Origin: CBDBZX01 sp965213645
Lineage (GTDB): Bacteria > Deinococcota > Deinococci > Deinococcales > Trueperaceae
Reading direction: 5' to 3'
Length of the DNA stretch: 64,000 nt
Assembly (NCBI GenBank): GCA_965213645.1
Contig: CBDBZX010000008.1
Coordinates: forward strand, 248,001-312,000
Of the stretch, positions 49,178 to 58,027 are shown in pieces (within the stretch, counting starts at the first letter, position 1; each line of letters starts with the position of its first letter). Below the pieces are notes generated by a model. It had not been told where the DNA came from and did no database searches. It was given only the letters and a program-made list of their open reading frames with translations. A program made the position numbers and the translations under genes.

Positions 49178-49929
49178 GGACATTCACCACCTGCTTCTAC
49201 CTCACCCGAGCCCAGCACGCTGAGGTCGGGACCTCTCGGCTCACCATAGTAGGTCACGTCGCCGCTGCCCGCGATGTCTATCTCGAGATTGCCCGTCGCA
49301 CATACGCTCACGTCACCCGAGCCGACTAAGCCGATCTCTACTTGCTCAGCGCGGAGCCTTTGCGCGTCCACGTCGCCGGAGCCCGCTAAGCCTACCGTGA
49401 GTTCGTCGGCGTTGCCCGTGACGCGCACGTCACCGGAGCCGCTTAGGGCCAGCTCGAGCCTCTCCACCTCCAACCCCTCCGCCGTCATATCGCCCGAGCC
49501 GCCGAGCGCTAGCGAGATGTCTTCAGCCTCAAACGCGCCTATCGTAACATCGCCCGAGCCGCCCAGTTCGACCTCTTCGAGTTCGCTCATGGTAACACTG
49601 TAGCGCAGCACGTCGCGGTTTATTTGGCTCATATTGTTGCGGTTGTCACCGATGATGAGCGTATCGCCGCGCACCTCTGTGGTGATGACGCCTTCGTATT
49701 TAGGGGAGTACTCGAGCCCCACGCTCGCCTCGTCCCCTCGCGTGATGCTTAGCTCGCCCAGCGTCTCCAAACGCACGCGGTTAAAGTCCGCAACCTCGCG
49801 CGCTTCGGTGATGAGGGTGTCCGCCTCAGCGGACGCGCCCGTATCTACGGTGACTTCTGACTCAGTTTCAACCTCGCAAGCGGCGAGTAGAACAATGAAA
49901 CCTAAACTGAGTACGAACACGTTTTTCAT
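49174..49929 (-). CDS. DUF2807 (head-GIN) beta-helix lipoprotein
   Basis: A 251-aa lipoprotein: lipobox LLAAC (Cys18). The DUF2807 domain (~45-240) has repeated GSGDV turns (LGGSGDVTIG, LSGSGDVRVTG, LAGSGDVDAQ, VGSGDVSVCA, AGSGDVTYYG), the rungs of a right-handed beta-helix, typical of putative auto-transporter adhesin/head-GIN proteins. Translationally coupled with the DUF418 membrane protein, so the pair may act at the cell envelope together. ATG follows GGAAGGATAAT. Confidence 0.85.
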   Translation of the reverse strand: MKNVFVLSLGFIVLLAACEVETESEVTVDTGASAEADTLITEAREVADFNRVRLETLGELSITRGDEASVGLEYSPKYEGVITTEVRGDTLIIGDNRNNMSQINRDVLRYSVTMSELEEVELGGSGDVTIGAFEAEDISLALGGSGDMTAEGLEVERLELALSGSGDVRVTGNADELTVGLAGSGDVDAQRLRAEQVEIGLVGSGDVSVCATGNLEIDIAGSGDVTYYGEPRGPDLSVLGSGEVEAGGECP

Positions 49930-50115
49930 GGACTATTATCCTTCCTAAAGATACTTTTGAATCAATAGGCAAACGCTCTTAGTTATTATTTATGATGTTT
50001 CTATCATACTAAAAGATAAGAAGGTAACTGCGCGACACAACGTGGAAAAGGAGGATTTATGTTGGCGTATGTAGGTTGCGGTATGTAAGCGTGCGTGGCT
50101 ATGGGTCAAGAGAAA

Positions 50116-50138
50116 AGGGACACTTTCAAAGTGTCCCT
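50116..50138 (-). terminator. Terminator of the peptidase-like hydrolase gene
   Basis: AGGGACACTTT and AAAGTGTCCCT flank one base; read on the minus strand it follows the stop at 50147 and is followed by TTTTCTCTT. Confidence 0.8.
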
Positions 50139-50146
50139 CAGTGGTC

Positions 50147-51994
50147 TCAGCGGTCGCTGCTATGCCCAAAGAAGTCGGCGGCGTTCTCACGCACCAGCTC
50201 GTGGACAAGGTCGTAGAGGGCGTTGGAGCCAGCCACCTCAGCCGCTTGCGCCGACAAACTTCCCAAGCTCGGTACGCCGCCGGGCGGATAGACTTGCTCT
50301 TCGCCGGGCAGGGGTAGCGCGTCGCAGTTCGAGACGTCCTCTTCCGGCAGCGTGCCGTCCAAGAGGTAGGCGGCGACTTTAGCGTCCACACAGACGGTGT
50401 TGTAGGGGAAGGCCGCGTGTGACATCTCGTTTTCAATGTAGACCAGTTTCGCGCCGGGCAGCGACTCAAAGGCCCGCACCGCGCCCTCGGCGGGCGTCGC
50501 CGCGTCGAAGCCGGTCTGGACCATCAGGACGGGAGAGAGCTCATCGGGTGTATCTGGTTTCTCCGCGCTGGGTTCTCCCCAGAAGGCGCAGGGTTCGCTC
50601 GTGAACGCGCCACCGATAAGTGGATTCGCTTCGTTTTGATCGTTGCCGAATTCGACGAAGTAGTCGGGGTCTTGCGTCCAAGGGGTGTCGTTACATACGA
50701 CAGAGATGAAAACAGCGTTGTTAGGGGGCAGAACAACCTCTCCGGGCGGCGTGTCCAAGAAGGTGAGGTAGTCGGCGGCTAGGATGACGCCTAACTCGCT
50801 CACGCTGTTATTGAATTCCTCATCGTCCGAGTAGGTGTAGGTGGCGACCTGCTCTAAAAAAGCCGCGTAGGTCTCGGGGGTGAGAGGTTCAGATAAGCCT
50901 AGCACCTCAGCGACACCTTGCGCCGCCACTAAACTTTGACCGATAAAGGCGACTGCGCCCGAGCTGTAGAGGTTACTGACCAAGCTGAGACTTCCGTTTA
51001 AGAGCGCATTTTTGAGTGTCGGCGGCAGTGTGTCGTAAACGCTGTAGACCTCTTCGGGGCTCTCACCCAACGCGAACACGCCGCTGTTGCGAGCGACGTA
51101 AGGCACCGCGACCTCTTGAAAGGCGCGCTGAAAGCCTAAAGGCTGAAGCGAAAAGGACTCCTGAAAGGTCGCCGAGAATTCGGTGTTAGCGTCTAGGACG
51201 ATATTGCCCGCGTGCTCAGGGAAGCGCTTGACGTACCAAGAGCCCAGCCACGAGCCGTAGGAAAAGCCTAAAAAGTTGAGCTTCTCGTCGCCTAAAAGCC
51301 TGCGGATGAGGTCCATGTCCTGAACGGTTTGCTCGGTGTTGATGTAGTCGGACAACGGGTTGTTCTTGCACGCTTCGGCGACGAGCCGTCCCGACTCGAC
51401 GAGCGCCGCTAGGTTCTCCTCGGAGCGGTCAGTGTAGAATTCGGTTTCAGGAAAGAGCTTGTTGCTACCACAAAAGAGTTGAAAGCTGCCGCCGACGCCG
51501 CGCGGTGAAAAACCGATCACGTCGTACTGGTCGGAGACTTGGCCTAAGAGTTCGGGTGCGGCGGAGACGAAGCGCGTATCGGGCACGTTGCCGTTCTCGA
51601 AAATCAGACCGAAGAGTGCGCCGAACACGAGGCCGTCACCGCCGGGGCCGCCGGGGTTGATAAGGATAGCCCCTTGACGCTCCGCTTCATTGGCCGCCTT
51701 CACGCGCAAGATACCCAAGTTGATCGTGTCGCGTTCGGGCTCGCTCCACGTCAAGGGCGCGGTGAGAGTGGCGCACTCGAGCCTCTCCCCCAAGTCAGCC
51801 AGCGGCCCACTGAGCACTTCCGGGAAGAGGTTGAGGTCGCACGCCTCCCAAGAGACGGTTTGCTCGTCGAACTCGGCGGTGGGATTTTCAATGCTGGGCG
51901 CGGACTCCGTGTCTGAGTCGCTACAGGCAGCAAGTAGGAGCAGGGTACAAACGAGTAGGCCCAGGTACAGCCTTGTATTCATATTTGTATTCAT
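50147..51994 (-). CDS. Secreted alpha/beta-hydrolase with TAP-like C-terminal domain (tripeptidyl aminopeptidase type)
   Basis: 615 aa from ATG 51994 (MNTNMNTRLYLGLLVC), preceded by AAAGGG. Lipobox LLAAC. Abhydrolase blocks: LINPGGPGGDGLVFGA, YDVIGFSPRGVGGS, the nucleophile elbow LGFSYGSWLGSWYVKRFPEHAGN, and a C-terminal TAP-like domain with the His in NEMSHAAFPYNTVCV. Homologues are exported proteases that remove tripeptides, or esterases. Single gene with its own terminator. Confidence 0.9.
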   Translation of the reverse strand: MNTNMNTRLYLGLLVCTLLLLAACSDSDTESAPSIENPTAEFDEQTVSWEACDLNLFPEVLSGPLADLGERLECATLTAPLTWSEPERDTINLGILRVKAANEAERQGAILINPGGPGGDGLVFGALFGLIFENGNVPDTRFVSAAPELLGQVSDQYDVIGFSPRGVGGSFQLFCGSNKLFPETEFYTDRSEENLAALVESGRLVAEACKNNPLSDYINTEQTVQDMDLIRRLLGDEKLNFLGFSYGSWLGSWYVKRFPEHAGNIVLDANTEFSATFQESFSLQPLGFQRAFQEVAVPYVARNSGVFALGESPEEVYSVYDTLPPTLKNALLNGSLSLVSNLYSSGAVAFIGQSLVAAQGVAEVLGLSEPLTPETYAAFLEQVATYTYSDDEEFNNSVSELGVILAADYLTFLDTPPGEVVLPPNNAVFISVVCNDTPWTQDPDYFVEFGNDQNEANPLIGGAFTSEPCAFWGEPSAEKPDTPDELSPVLMVQTGFDAATPAEGAVRAFESLPGAKLVYIENEMSHAAFPYNTVCVDAKVAAYLLDGTLPEEDVSNCDALPLPGEEQVYPPGGVPSLGSLSAQAAEVAGSNALYDLVHELVRENAADFFGHSSDR

Positions 51995-52577
51995 GGGTTC
52001 CCTTTCCATAACGATATGAAAATTTTCACGTTGCTCTACCTAAGCTTAATCGTCTTTCATGAGAGGTTTTCTAGCGGCTCGAGACCTTTAAGACCTCACT
52101 TTTGACCTATCCCCTCGGAGCCTGCTACGGCTCACGCCGAGTCGTACTTCTAAACTGATAAACTTATCATGTTTAGCGAGTAATACAAGGTCGTGATCAT
52201 CTGTGATGAAATGTAAACTCGGCCCGAGCCGCGCTCAGTAAGGATAAGTAGGTCGTGCAATTCCGCATAAACCACGTTGAGCGCAAGAGCTTTTCCTCGA
52301 AACCGAAAGGACCTGCGCGCCCAAGCTCACCGTCGCCAAGGCGTTTCAGCGCGAGCTTATCGCGCTGTGGCAGTGCTACCGCGCCAAGTTGGATACTGTT
52401 GGCGAACTAGGATGGAAGCTGTGCATGTCTCTCCGGTCGCATAGGGGGCTTGAGAGGGCGAAACAACACTGTCGGCTGACAGCGAAGCGAAGGTTGTCGA
52501 ATGATCGGTTAGATTCGGTAGTTGCCCCACCCTCCCTCGGCACATATACTGCCTTGACCTGAAGAAGCACCTCCCAC
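51995..52577. other. Intergenic region with IS630-like end, before the MFS gene
   Basis: It includes a block (52192-52276) sharing CATCTGTGATG and GGATAAGTA...GTGCAATTCCGCATAA with 14566-14669 and IS630 element 1. A GC-rich stretch (52300-52560) has a plausible broken frame (for example TVAKAFQRELIALWQCYRAK) that I cannot assign. No intact gene is seen. Confidence 0.45.
52192..52276. repeat. IS630-like end fragment
   Basis: The block ends GTCGTGCAATTCCGCATAAAC, which matches the inverted ends of IS630 element 1 (GTGCAACTCCGTATAAC). The left part shares GTCGTG-CATCTGTGATG with 14600-14615. Confidence 0.45.
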
Positions 52578-53861
52578 ATGGAGTCGGCGGGTTTAGGTAG
52601 ACAGGGGCATTCCTTGACGAATCAGACCGGGCTAGGCAGACCCTTTTTGAAGTTGTGGTCGGCCAGCGGCGTCACAAACCTCGGCGACGGCTTTGCGCTC
52701 GCCGCCGCGCCTCTTCTGGCCGCTAGTTTGACCCGCGATCCCGTGCTGGTGGCGGGCCTGACCTTCGCCCAGACCCTCCCCTGGCTGCTGTTCTCGCTTG
52801 TGAGCGGCGGGCTGGTCGACCGACTCGACCGCAAGCTGGTAATGGCGGCAGCGGGCGTGCTCCGCGCTGCCCTCCTCGGGACGTTGGGCGTGGCGGTTTT
52901 CTTCAATGTCATCAATCTGCCCCTGCTCTACGCCGTGTTCTTCCTGCTCGGCACGCTCGAGAACCTCGTCGACACCGCTGCAGTAGCGCTGCTACCCGCC
53001 GTCGTGACGGCGTCCCAGTTAGAGCCCGCGAACGCACGTCTGGTCGGCACCGCGACGGTCGCCAATGTGATGATCGGCCCACCTTTGGGCGGTCTGCTAT
53101 TTGCTGCCACGCCTGCCCTACCGCTGCTGCTGAGCGCGGGTACATACGTGCTCGGAGCGGGGCTTTTGATAGGGTTACGGGGGGACTACCGGGCGAGCCT
53201 GACGGACCGCGACGCCGCCTCGTCGACCTCGCTCCTGCGTGAAATCAGGGAGGGGCTCACCTGGCTACAGCGTCATGCGCTCCTGCGCACCCTAGCGCTG
53301 ACGCTCGGGGTCATGAACTTGACCAACGTCGCCTACGCCGCCGTGCTGGTGCTCTTCGCCCAGGAGCGGCTCGGCTTAGGCGCGACCGGCTACGGACTGC
53401 TCTTAGCGGCTGAGGCTGTTGGCGGCGTGGCAGGCAGTCTCCTCGTCAGACGTGTGATAACGTGGCTTGGCGCAGGCACGGCGTTGCGGGTTGGACTCTT
53501 CGTCGAGGCGCTTGTCCCGGCGCTCCTAGCGCTCTTCCCGTCGGCCTTCTTCGCCGGGACAGCGCTCGCATTGTTCGGGCTGCACGCGGCGGTCTGGAGC
53601 GTCGTAACCGCCTCGCTACGCCAGGAGCTTGTACCCGCGCGTTTGCTTGGCAGGGTTAGGGGGGCCTATAACCTAGTGGGCAGCGGCAGTATGGCGCTCG
53701 GCGCACCGCTCGGGGGGCTGCTAGCAGGCCGCTTCGGGCTGACCGCGCCCTTCTGGTTCGCGGCGCTCGCGGTGGCGCTGCTCATCCCGCTGACCTGGCA
53801 CGTACTGAACGACCGGGAGGTGAGGGCAGCTCGGGAAGCATTGCTCGGCGTAACGCAGTAG
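52578..53861 (+). CDS. MFS transporter (multidrug efflux-like)
   Basis: A 427-aa protein with about 12 membrane helices in two halves. The A-motif-like loop SGGLVDRLDRKLVMAAAG after helix 2 marks the major facilitator superfamily; AAPLLAASLTRDPVLVAGLTFAQTLPWLLFSLV is typical of the enterobactin/macrolide-exporter-like branch (DUF894/MFS_3). Base composition is visibly GC-richer than its neighbours and it carries few of the window's characteristic short words. IS relics lie on both sides, so recent acquisition is likely. The start codon is not firmly fixed. Confidence 0.85.
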   Translation: MESAGLGRQGHSLTNQTGLGRPFLKLWSASGVTNLGDGFALAAAPLLAASLTRDPVLVAGLTFAQTLPWLLFSLVSGGLVDRLDRKLVMAAAGVLRAALLGTLGVAVFFNVINLPLLYAVFFLLGTLENLVDTAAVALLPAVVTASQLEPANARLVGTATVANVMIGPPLGGLLFAATPALPLLLSAGTYVLGAGLLIGLRGDYRASLTDRDAASSTSLLREIREGLTWLQRHALLRTLALTLGVMNLTNVAYAAVLVLFAQERLGLGATGYGLLLAAEAVGGVAGSLLVRRVITWLGAGTALRVGLFVEALVPALLALFPSAFFAGTALALFGLHAAVWSVVTASLRQELVPARLLGRVRGAYNLVGSGSMALGAPLGGLLAGRFGLTAPFWFAALAVALLIPLTWHVLNDREVRAAREALLGVTQ

Positions 53862-53867
53862 GAGCAT

Positions 53868-53886
53868 GGAAATGCTGTGTATAACT
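53868..53886. repeat. Solo IS630-type end
   Basis: GCATGGAAATGCTGTG closely matches the right end of IS630 element 2 (GCGTGGAAATGCTATG). No partner end is seen on the other side. Confidence 0.45.
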
Positions 53887-53899
53887 GCCATACTGACGG

Positions 53900-54019
53900 A
53901 TGCTCAAGTTTCAAGAAGATGTTCCAGTCCCTGCCGATACTGCCCACGTAGCTAAAGCCGCCTTTCCCAAAGGCAACCGCTACTTGACTCTGCGTGATGA
54001 CCTCGGCACGCTCTTCCAA
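53900..54019 (+). pseudogene. IS1182-like transposase N-terminal fragment
   Basis: From the ATG at 53900 the frame reads MLKFQEDVPVPADTAHVAKA, then AFPKGNRYLTLRDDLGTLF, which matches the N-terminus of IS1182-type transposases (consensus ...VPADTARVARAAFPKGNPYL). After about 40 codons similarity stops; the frame then runs into the end of the opposite-strand AAA gene. The remaining ~400 residues are missing. Confidence 0.7.
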
Positions 54020-54026
54020 ACCACCT

Positions 54027-55529
54027 CTACTGCGCAGACACCGCTCGCTCCTGTGCCCACGCCCTCAGCTCAGTGAGCTTCTCGGCGTAAGTTTGCGATA
54101 AGGGCCGCGTTAGTGCCACCTCACTGAGAAGCATCTTGGTGGAGAGGTCAACGCCATCTGAAAATGCGGTGTAGAGCCCCGCCACAATCGCTCCTTCAAG
54201 TTCTGCGCCGCTAAAGCCCTCGGCGCACGCGGCGAGCTTGTCCAGGTCAAAGGCGAGCGGGTTGCGTCCGCGCCTGTTGAGGTGAAGCGCTAAAATCTCC
54301 CGCCGCGCCGCCGAATCGGGCAAATCCACAAAGAAAATCTCATCGAAGCGCCCTTTGCGCACGAGTTCCGGGGGCAACTTGGTGATGTCGTTCGCCGTTG
54401 CGACGACGAACACCTCTCCTTTTCGCTCTTGGAGCCAAGCCAAGAAGCTCCCTAACACGCGCTGAGACGCGCCCCCGTCCATATCGCCTGCGGACGCAAA
54501 GGCTTTTTCGATCTCGTCAATCCAAAGGACGACGGGCGACATCTTCTCTGCCGCCGCCGTTGCCCTCTCTAAATTTTTCTCGGTTTCACCGATGTACTTG
54601 TTATACATCTTCGCGGGGTCCATCTTGAGGAGCGGCAAGTTCCACCTCGCCGCGACCATCTTGGCGCAGAGGCTTTTGCCGCACCCTTGTACCCCCAAAA
54701 GCAAGACGCCTTTGGGAAAGGTGAGTCCGAACTCGGCGGCGCGTTTTGGTTCTAGGAGGATTTTGCGGCGTTTCTCGAGCCAAGTTTTCAGCCCGGTAAG
54801 TCCCGCAAGCTCGGCGGTATTTTCTTCGACGGGGTAGTACTCTAAAAGCCCCTCTCGACCGATGATAATCTGCTTTGCCAGTATTACTCGCCCCAAGTCG
54901 GCAGGGCTCAACATGTTGTCTTCGACCATCACCTTGGTGAGCACCTTTTCCGCTTCCAAAAGCGTCAACCCTTTGAGGTGAGCAACGAGTTGGTCAAGCT
55001 CGCGTTGCGTCAGGTGCACCTCGACGTGGATTTGCTTTTTGAGGTCGCGGTAGACGTGCATCACCAGGTCGCGGTATTCGTCCGGGTTGGGCAGCGGCAG
55101 GGGGAGCGTGGCGCTCATCTCTTTAAGGGGCGTAGGAATCTCCAAGTCAGCGCCCGTTACGACAACTGCGCCGTCTCTACGCGAGAACGGCCACGCCGCA
55201 TCTTTAAGCTGTGTAGCGATGACGCGGTCCTCTAAGTCCGCACCTAAACCCTGAAAATTGTAGAGCGCCGAGCGCTGCAAGCGTTCGACCTCACTGAGCG
55301 CGGCGATGGGCGTGAGGGTGTCACGTGACATGGCAAGTTGAAAAGGTTCGCGCAACCCTTTCGTGCGCGTCCAGGTGTAGAAGGGGAGGCGCAACCTCTC
55401 CGCAAGCTGCGCGAGCAGCGTCTCGGCGCGACCTTTTTCGGTAGTTTCTAAAAAAATGAGCGGATAGCGCGAGCGCACGAGCAGCTCCAGGTCGCTCGAG
55501 AAAGTGTTAGTCGCAGCCCGCCTCGTCAC
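54027..55529 (-). CDS. AAA+ ATPase, Ycf46-like
   Basis: About 500 aa. The N-terminal domain (IFLETTEKGRAETLLAQLAERLRLPFYTWTRTKGL) and the AAA module (Walker A LGVQGCGKSLCAKMVA, Walker B VVLWIDEIEKAF, sensor-1 VVATANDITKLPPELVRKGRFDEIFF with arginine finger context) match the cyanobacterial/plastid Ycf46 family, linked to inorganic-carbon and stress responses in cyanobacteria. A GTG at 55529 gives a natural N-terminus; the frame extends to a TTG at 55556. Single gene. Confidence 0.85.
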   Translation of the reverse strand: MTRRAATNTFSSDLELLVRSRYPLIFLETTEKGRAETLLAQLAERLRLPFYTWTRTKGLREPFQLAMSRDTLTPIAALSEVERLQRSALYNFQGLGADLEDRVIATQLKDAAWPFSRRDGAVVVTGADLEIPTPLKEMSATLPLPLPNPDEYRDLVMHVYRDLKKQIHVEVHLTQRELDQLVAHLKGLTLLEAEKVLTKVMVEDNMLSPADLGRVILAKQIIIGREGLLEYYPVEENTAELAGLTGLKTWLEKRRKILLEPKRAAEFGLTFPKGVLLLGVQGCGKSLCAKMVAARWNLPLLKMDPAKMYNKYIGETEKNLERATAAAEKMSPVVLWIDEIEKAFASAGDMDGGASQRVLGSFLAWLQERKGEVFVVATANDITKLPPELVRKGRFDEIFFVDLPDSAARREILALHLNRRGRNPLAFDLDKLAACAEGFSGAELEGAIVAGLYTAFSDGVDLSTKMLLSEVALTRPLSQTYAEKLTELRAWAQERAVSAQ

Positions 55530-55751
55530 AGCTTTTTGAGCGTAGCACCTCTCCAAGCCTAGCGCGGTGGAATAATTCTCCGAACAGCCTGTCCGTTTCG
55601 ACTGTGAACCTCTCGGACCTGGAGATGAGCTACGTTGCGAGTACGCTTTTTGCGCTAACCTTAGAAGGATAAACTACAGTTGAGCCGCCTGCCCGTAGAG
55701 CGGCATGTAGAACGCAACCTAGCTAAATCTAGTTGAGTGAAGGAGAAAAGG

Positions 55752-57701
55752 ATGGCGCAAAACGTCACACAGAAACTTATCGAAGGTCACCTCCTTGATG
55801 GGGAGATGGAACCCGGTAAAGAAATTGGCCTAAAAATTGACCAGACGCTGACCCAAGACGCGACGGGGACGCTGGTAATGCTCGAGTTCGAAGCTCTAGG
55901 TCTCCCCAAGGTCAAAACCGAACTCTCCGCGCAGTACGTGGACCACAACCTCATCCAAGCCGACCACAAAAACCCGGATGATCACCTCTTCTTGCAGAGC
56001 GCCTGCGAGAAGTTCGGCGTCTACTTCTCGCGCCCCGGTAACGGCATCTCGCACGCCGTTCACATGGAGCGTTTTGGCGTCCCCGGCAAAACGCTCGTCG
56101 GCTCAGACTCACACACGCCCGCCGCAGGCTCGATGGGGATGTTAGCGATCGGCGCGGGCGGCCTAGAGGTCTGCTTGGCGATGGCGGGTGAGCCCCTATA
56201 CATCAAGATGCCTAAAGTCTTAGGCGTCAAGCTCACGGGCGAACTGCAAGACTGGGTCAGCGCCAAAGACGTCGTCTTGGAGATGCTGCGCCGCTACGAC
56301 GTAGACGGCGCAAAGGGGTACGTCATCGAATATTTTGGCCCCGGCCTAGACAACCTCTCGGCGATGGACCGCCACGTGATCGCGAACATGGGGACCGAGA
56401 TGGGCGCGACCAGCACGGTCTTCCCTTCGGACGCAGAGGTGAAGCGCTTTCTCAAGTCGCAGGAGCGTGAGGACGATTGGACCGAAATTGTTGCGGACGA
56501 GGGAGTGGAGTACGACAAGATCGAGGAGCTCGACCTCTCCACTGTCGAGCCGATGATCGCGCTGCCTTCCAGCCCTGGCAACGTCGTGCCGGTCAGCGAA
56601 GTCGCGGGCAAGACAATCTATCAAGCCTATATCGGCTCGTCCGCCAATCCTGGAATGCGCGACTTCGCCGTGCCAGCAATGATGGTCCAAGATAAGCAAG
56701 TGCATACGGATGTGTCCTTTGACATCAACCCTAGCTCGAGGCAAATCCTCGAGAACCTCACTGAAGAAGGTCACCTTGCCTCGCTGATTCGTAGCGGCGG
56801 ACGCCTTCACCAAGCGGGCTGTAACGGCTGCATCGGTATGGGACAAGCGCCCGCGACGGGCCGCATCAGCTTGCGCACCGTGCCGCGCAACTTCCCTGGA
56901 CGAAGCGGTACAGAAGAGGACGCGGTGCATCTGTGCAGCCCTGAAACGGCGACTGCGTCGGCTTTAACGGGTGTCATCACCGACCCGCGCACGTTAGACA
57001 TGACGTATCCGCAGTACAAAGAACCTTCTGAAATTACCATCAACGCGCGGATGATTCACGAGCCGCCGCAAGACGGTGAGGACGTGGAGATCATCAAGGG
57101 ACCCAACGTTCAGGACTTACCTCCCTTCGAGCCGCTACCCGACACCTTAGAGCTACCTGTACTCCTCAAAGTCGGTGACGATATCTCCACTGATGAGATC
57201 ATGCCCGCAGGCTCGAACGTCCTGCCGTTCCGCTCGAACATCCCCAAAATCAGCGAGTTCGTCTACTACCAGGTGGACCCGTCCTACACCGAGCGTGCCC
57301 TAGAGGTTAAAGACGAGGGTGGCTCGATGATCGTGGGTGGCGACAACTATGGGCAGGGCTCGAGCCGTGAACACGCCGCGATTGCCCCGCGCTACTTGGG
57401 TGTTAAAGCCGTTTTAGCCAAGAGCTTCGCCCGCATCCACTGGCAAAACCTCAACAACTTCGGCATCTTGCCCTTGACGTTCGCCGACCCCGAAGACTTC
57501 GACAAGATCGAGCAAGGGGACGTTTTGAAGTTGGAGGGCGTACGCGCCGCCATCGAAGGCAGCGCCACCGTCACCGTTGTCAACGAGACGAAAGGGGACT
57601 CCTACAAGGCTGAGCACGACATGAGTGAGCGCCAGGTGGATATGGTCTTAGCGGGGAGTCTCATCAATCAGGTGCGCGAGCGTCTGGGCGCAGCCGGATA
57701 G
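55752..57701 (+). CDS. Aconitate hydratase (short, Aquifex/'putative aconitase' type)
   Basis: A 649-aa aconitase converting citrate to isocitrate. Features: LVGSDSHTPAAGSMGMLAIGAGG, HQAGCNGCIGMGQAPATG (cluster Cys pair), HLCSPETATASALTGVITDPR, and the swivel domain GDNYGQGSSREHAAIAPRYLGVKAVLAKSFARIH. The usual GSCTN cluster cysteine is replaced by GSSANPG, so the third ligand may be the Cys in HLCSPE, as I believe is normal in this shorter family. Start at ATG 55752, with AAGGAG upstream. A 79-bp repeat starts 4 bases after the stop. Confidence 0.93.
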   Translation: MAQNVTQKLIEGHLLDGEMEPGKEIGLKIDQTLTQDATGTLVMLEFEALGLPKVKTELSAQYVDHNLIQADHKNPDDHLFLQSACEKFGVYFSRPGNGISHAVHMERFGVPGKTLVGSDSHTPAAGSMGMLAIGAGGLEVCLAMAGEPLYIKMPKVLGVKLTGELQDWVSAKDVVLEMLRRYDVDGAKGYVIEYFGPGLDNLSAMDRHVIANMGTEMGATSTVFPSDAEVKRFLKSQEREDDWTEIVADEGVEYDKIEELDLSTVEPMIALPSSPGNVVPVSEVAGKTIYQAYIGSSANPGMRDFAVPAMMVQDKQVHTDVSFDINPSSRQILENLTEEGHLASLIRSGGRLHQAGCNGCIGMGQAPATGRISLRTVPRNFPGRSGTEEDAVHLCSPETATASALTGVITDPRTLDMTYPQYKEPSEITINARMIHEPPQDGEDVEIIKGPNVQDLPPFEPLPDTLELPVLLKVGDDISTDEIMPAGSNVLPFRSNIPKISEFVYYQVDPSYTERALEVKDEGGSMIVGGDNYGQGSSREHAAIAPRYLGVKAVLAKSFARIHWQNLNNFGILPLTFADPEDFDKIEQGDVLKLEGVRAAIEGSATVTVVNETKGDSYKAEHDMSERQVDMVLAGSLINQVRERLGAAG

Positions 57702-57704
57702 AAG

Positions 57705-57783
57705 TAGCAGGTATCATCTGGTCAGAAACACTCTCACTGAAAAGAACATCGTTTAGCACGCACATTAGATGATGATATCTGCG
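57705..57783 (+). repeat. 79-bp TIR element, complete copy
   Basis: Starts TAGCAGGTATCATCTGGTCA, ends GATGATATCTGCG; the best preserved copy, with AACACTCTCACTGA and TTAGCACGCACATT in the core. Directly after the aconitase stop codon. Confidence 0.8.
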
Positions 57784-57837
57784 ACGCTCTGTCTCAGTAT
57801 GTTTTGGAAGTGCTAAAGATAAAAAATACGAAGATAG

Positions 57838-57868
57838 AAGAACCTCTTTTCGGAGAGGTTCTTTTTTA
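57838..57868 (+). terminator. Rho-independent terminator after the aconitase gene
   Basis: AAGAACCTCT and AGAGGTTCTT flank TTTCGG, followed by a T-tract (TTTTTT). Confidence 0.9.
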
Positions 57869-57903
57869 GGTAGTGGCGCTGTTCGGCAATGACGCAGAGG
57901 TTC

Positions 57904-57927
57904 AATAAGGGGTTGCAACCCCTTATT
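57904..57927. repeat. Perfect 24-bp palindrome
   Basis: AATAAGGGGTTG is followed by its exact reverse complement CAACCCCTTATT. It shares AAGGGG/CCCCTT with the hairpin at 8177. Neither side has a T-tract. Confidence 0.7.
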
Positions 57928-58014
57928 CGTCATATAGAAACGGCGGAAGAAGCGCACGTCAGCATTCGGCTTAAAATCACGACCCTAAAAACAATGCCAG
58001 AGCTAGCCGCGCTA

Positions 58015-58020
58015 TATAAT
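58015..58020 (+). promoter_or_regulatory. -10 box of leaderless promoter for the small protein gene
   Basis: TATAAT is 7 bases before the ATG at 58028, which argues for that start rather than the ATG at 58019 inside the box. Confidence 0.6.
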
Positions 58021-58027
58021 GAGTGGG

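Larger units (their letters stand above)
57702..58027. other. Intergenic region with 79-bp element, terminator and palindrome
   Basis: In order: the 79-bp TIR element (57705-57783), a block shared with 43545 (57791-57820), a terminator (57838-57868), a 24-bp perfect palindrome (57904-57927) and a leaderless-type promoter (58015-58020). Confidence 0.7.

Noticed and set aside
52296..52560. Possible transposase C-terminal remnant before the MFS gene
   Set aside because: A readable frame exists but I could not match it to any transposase family, so it is only mentioned in the intergenic entry.
54027..55556. TTG at 55556 as start of the Ycf46-like gene
   Set aside because: It adds nine atypical residues; the GTG at 55529 gives the usual N-terminus, though neither has a strong ribosome site.
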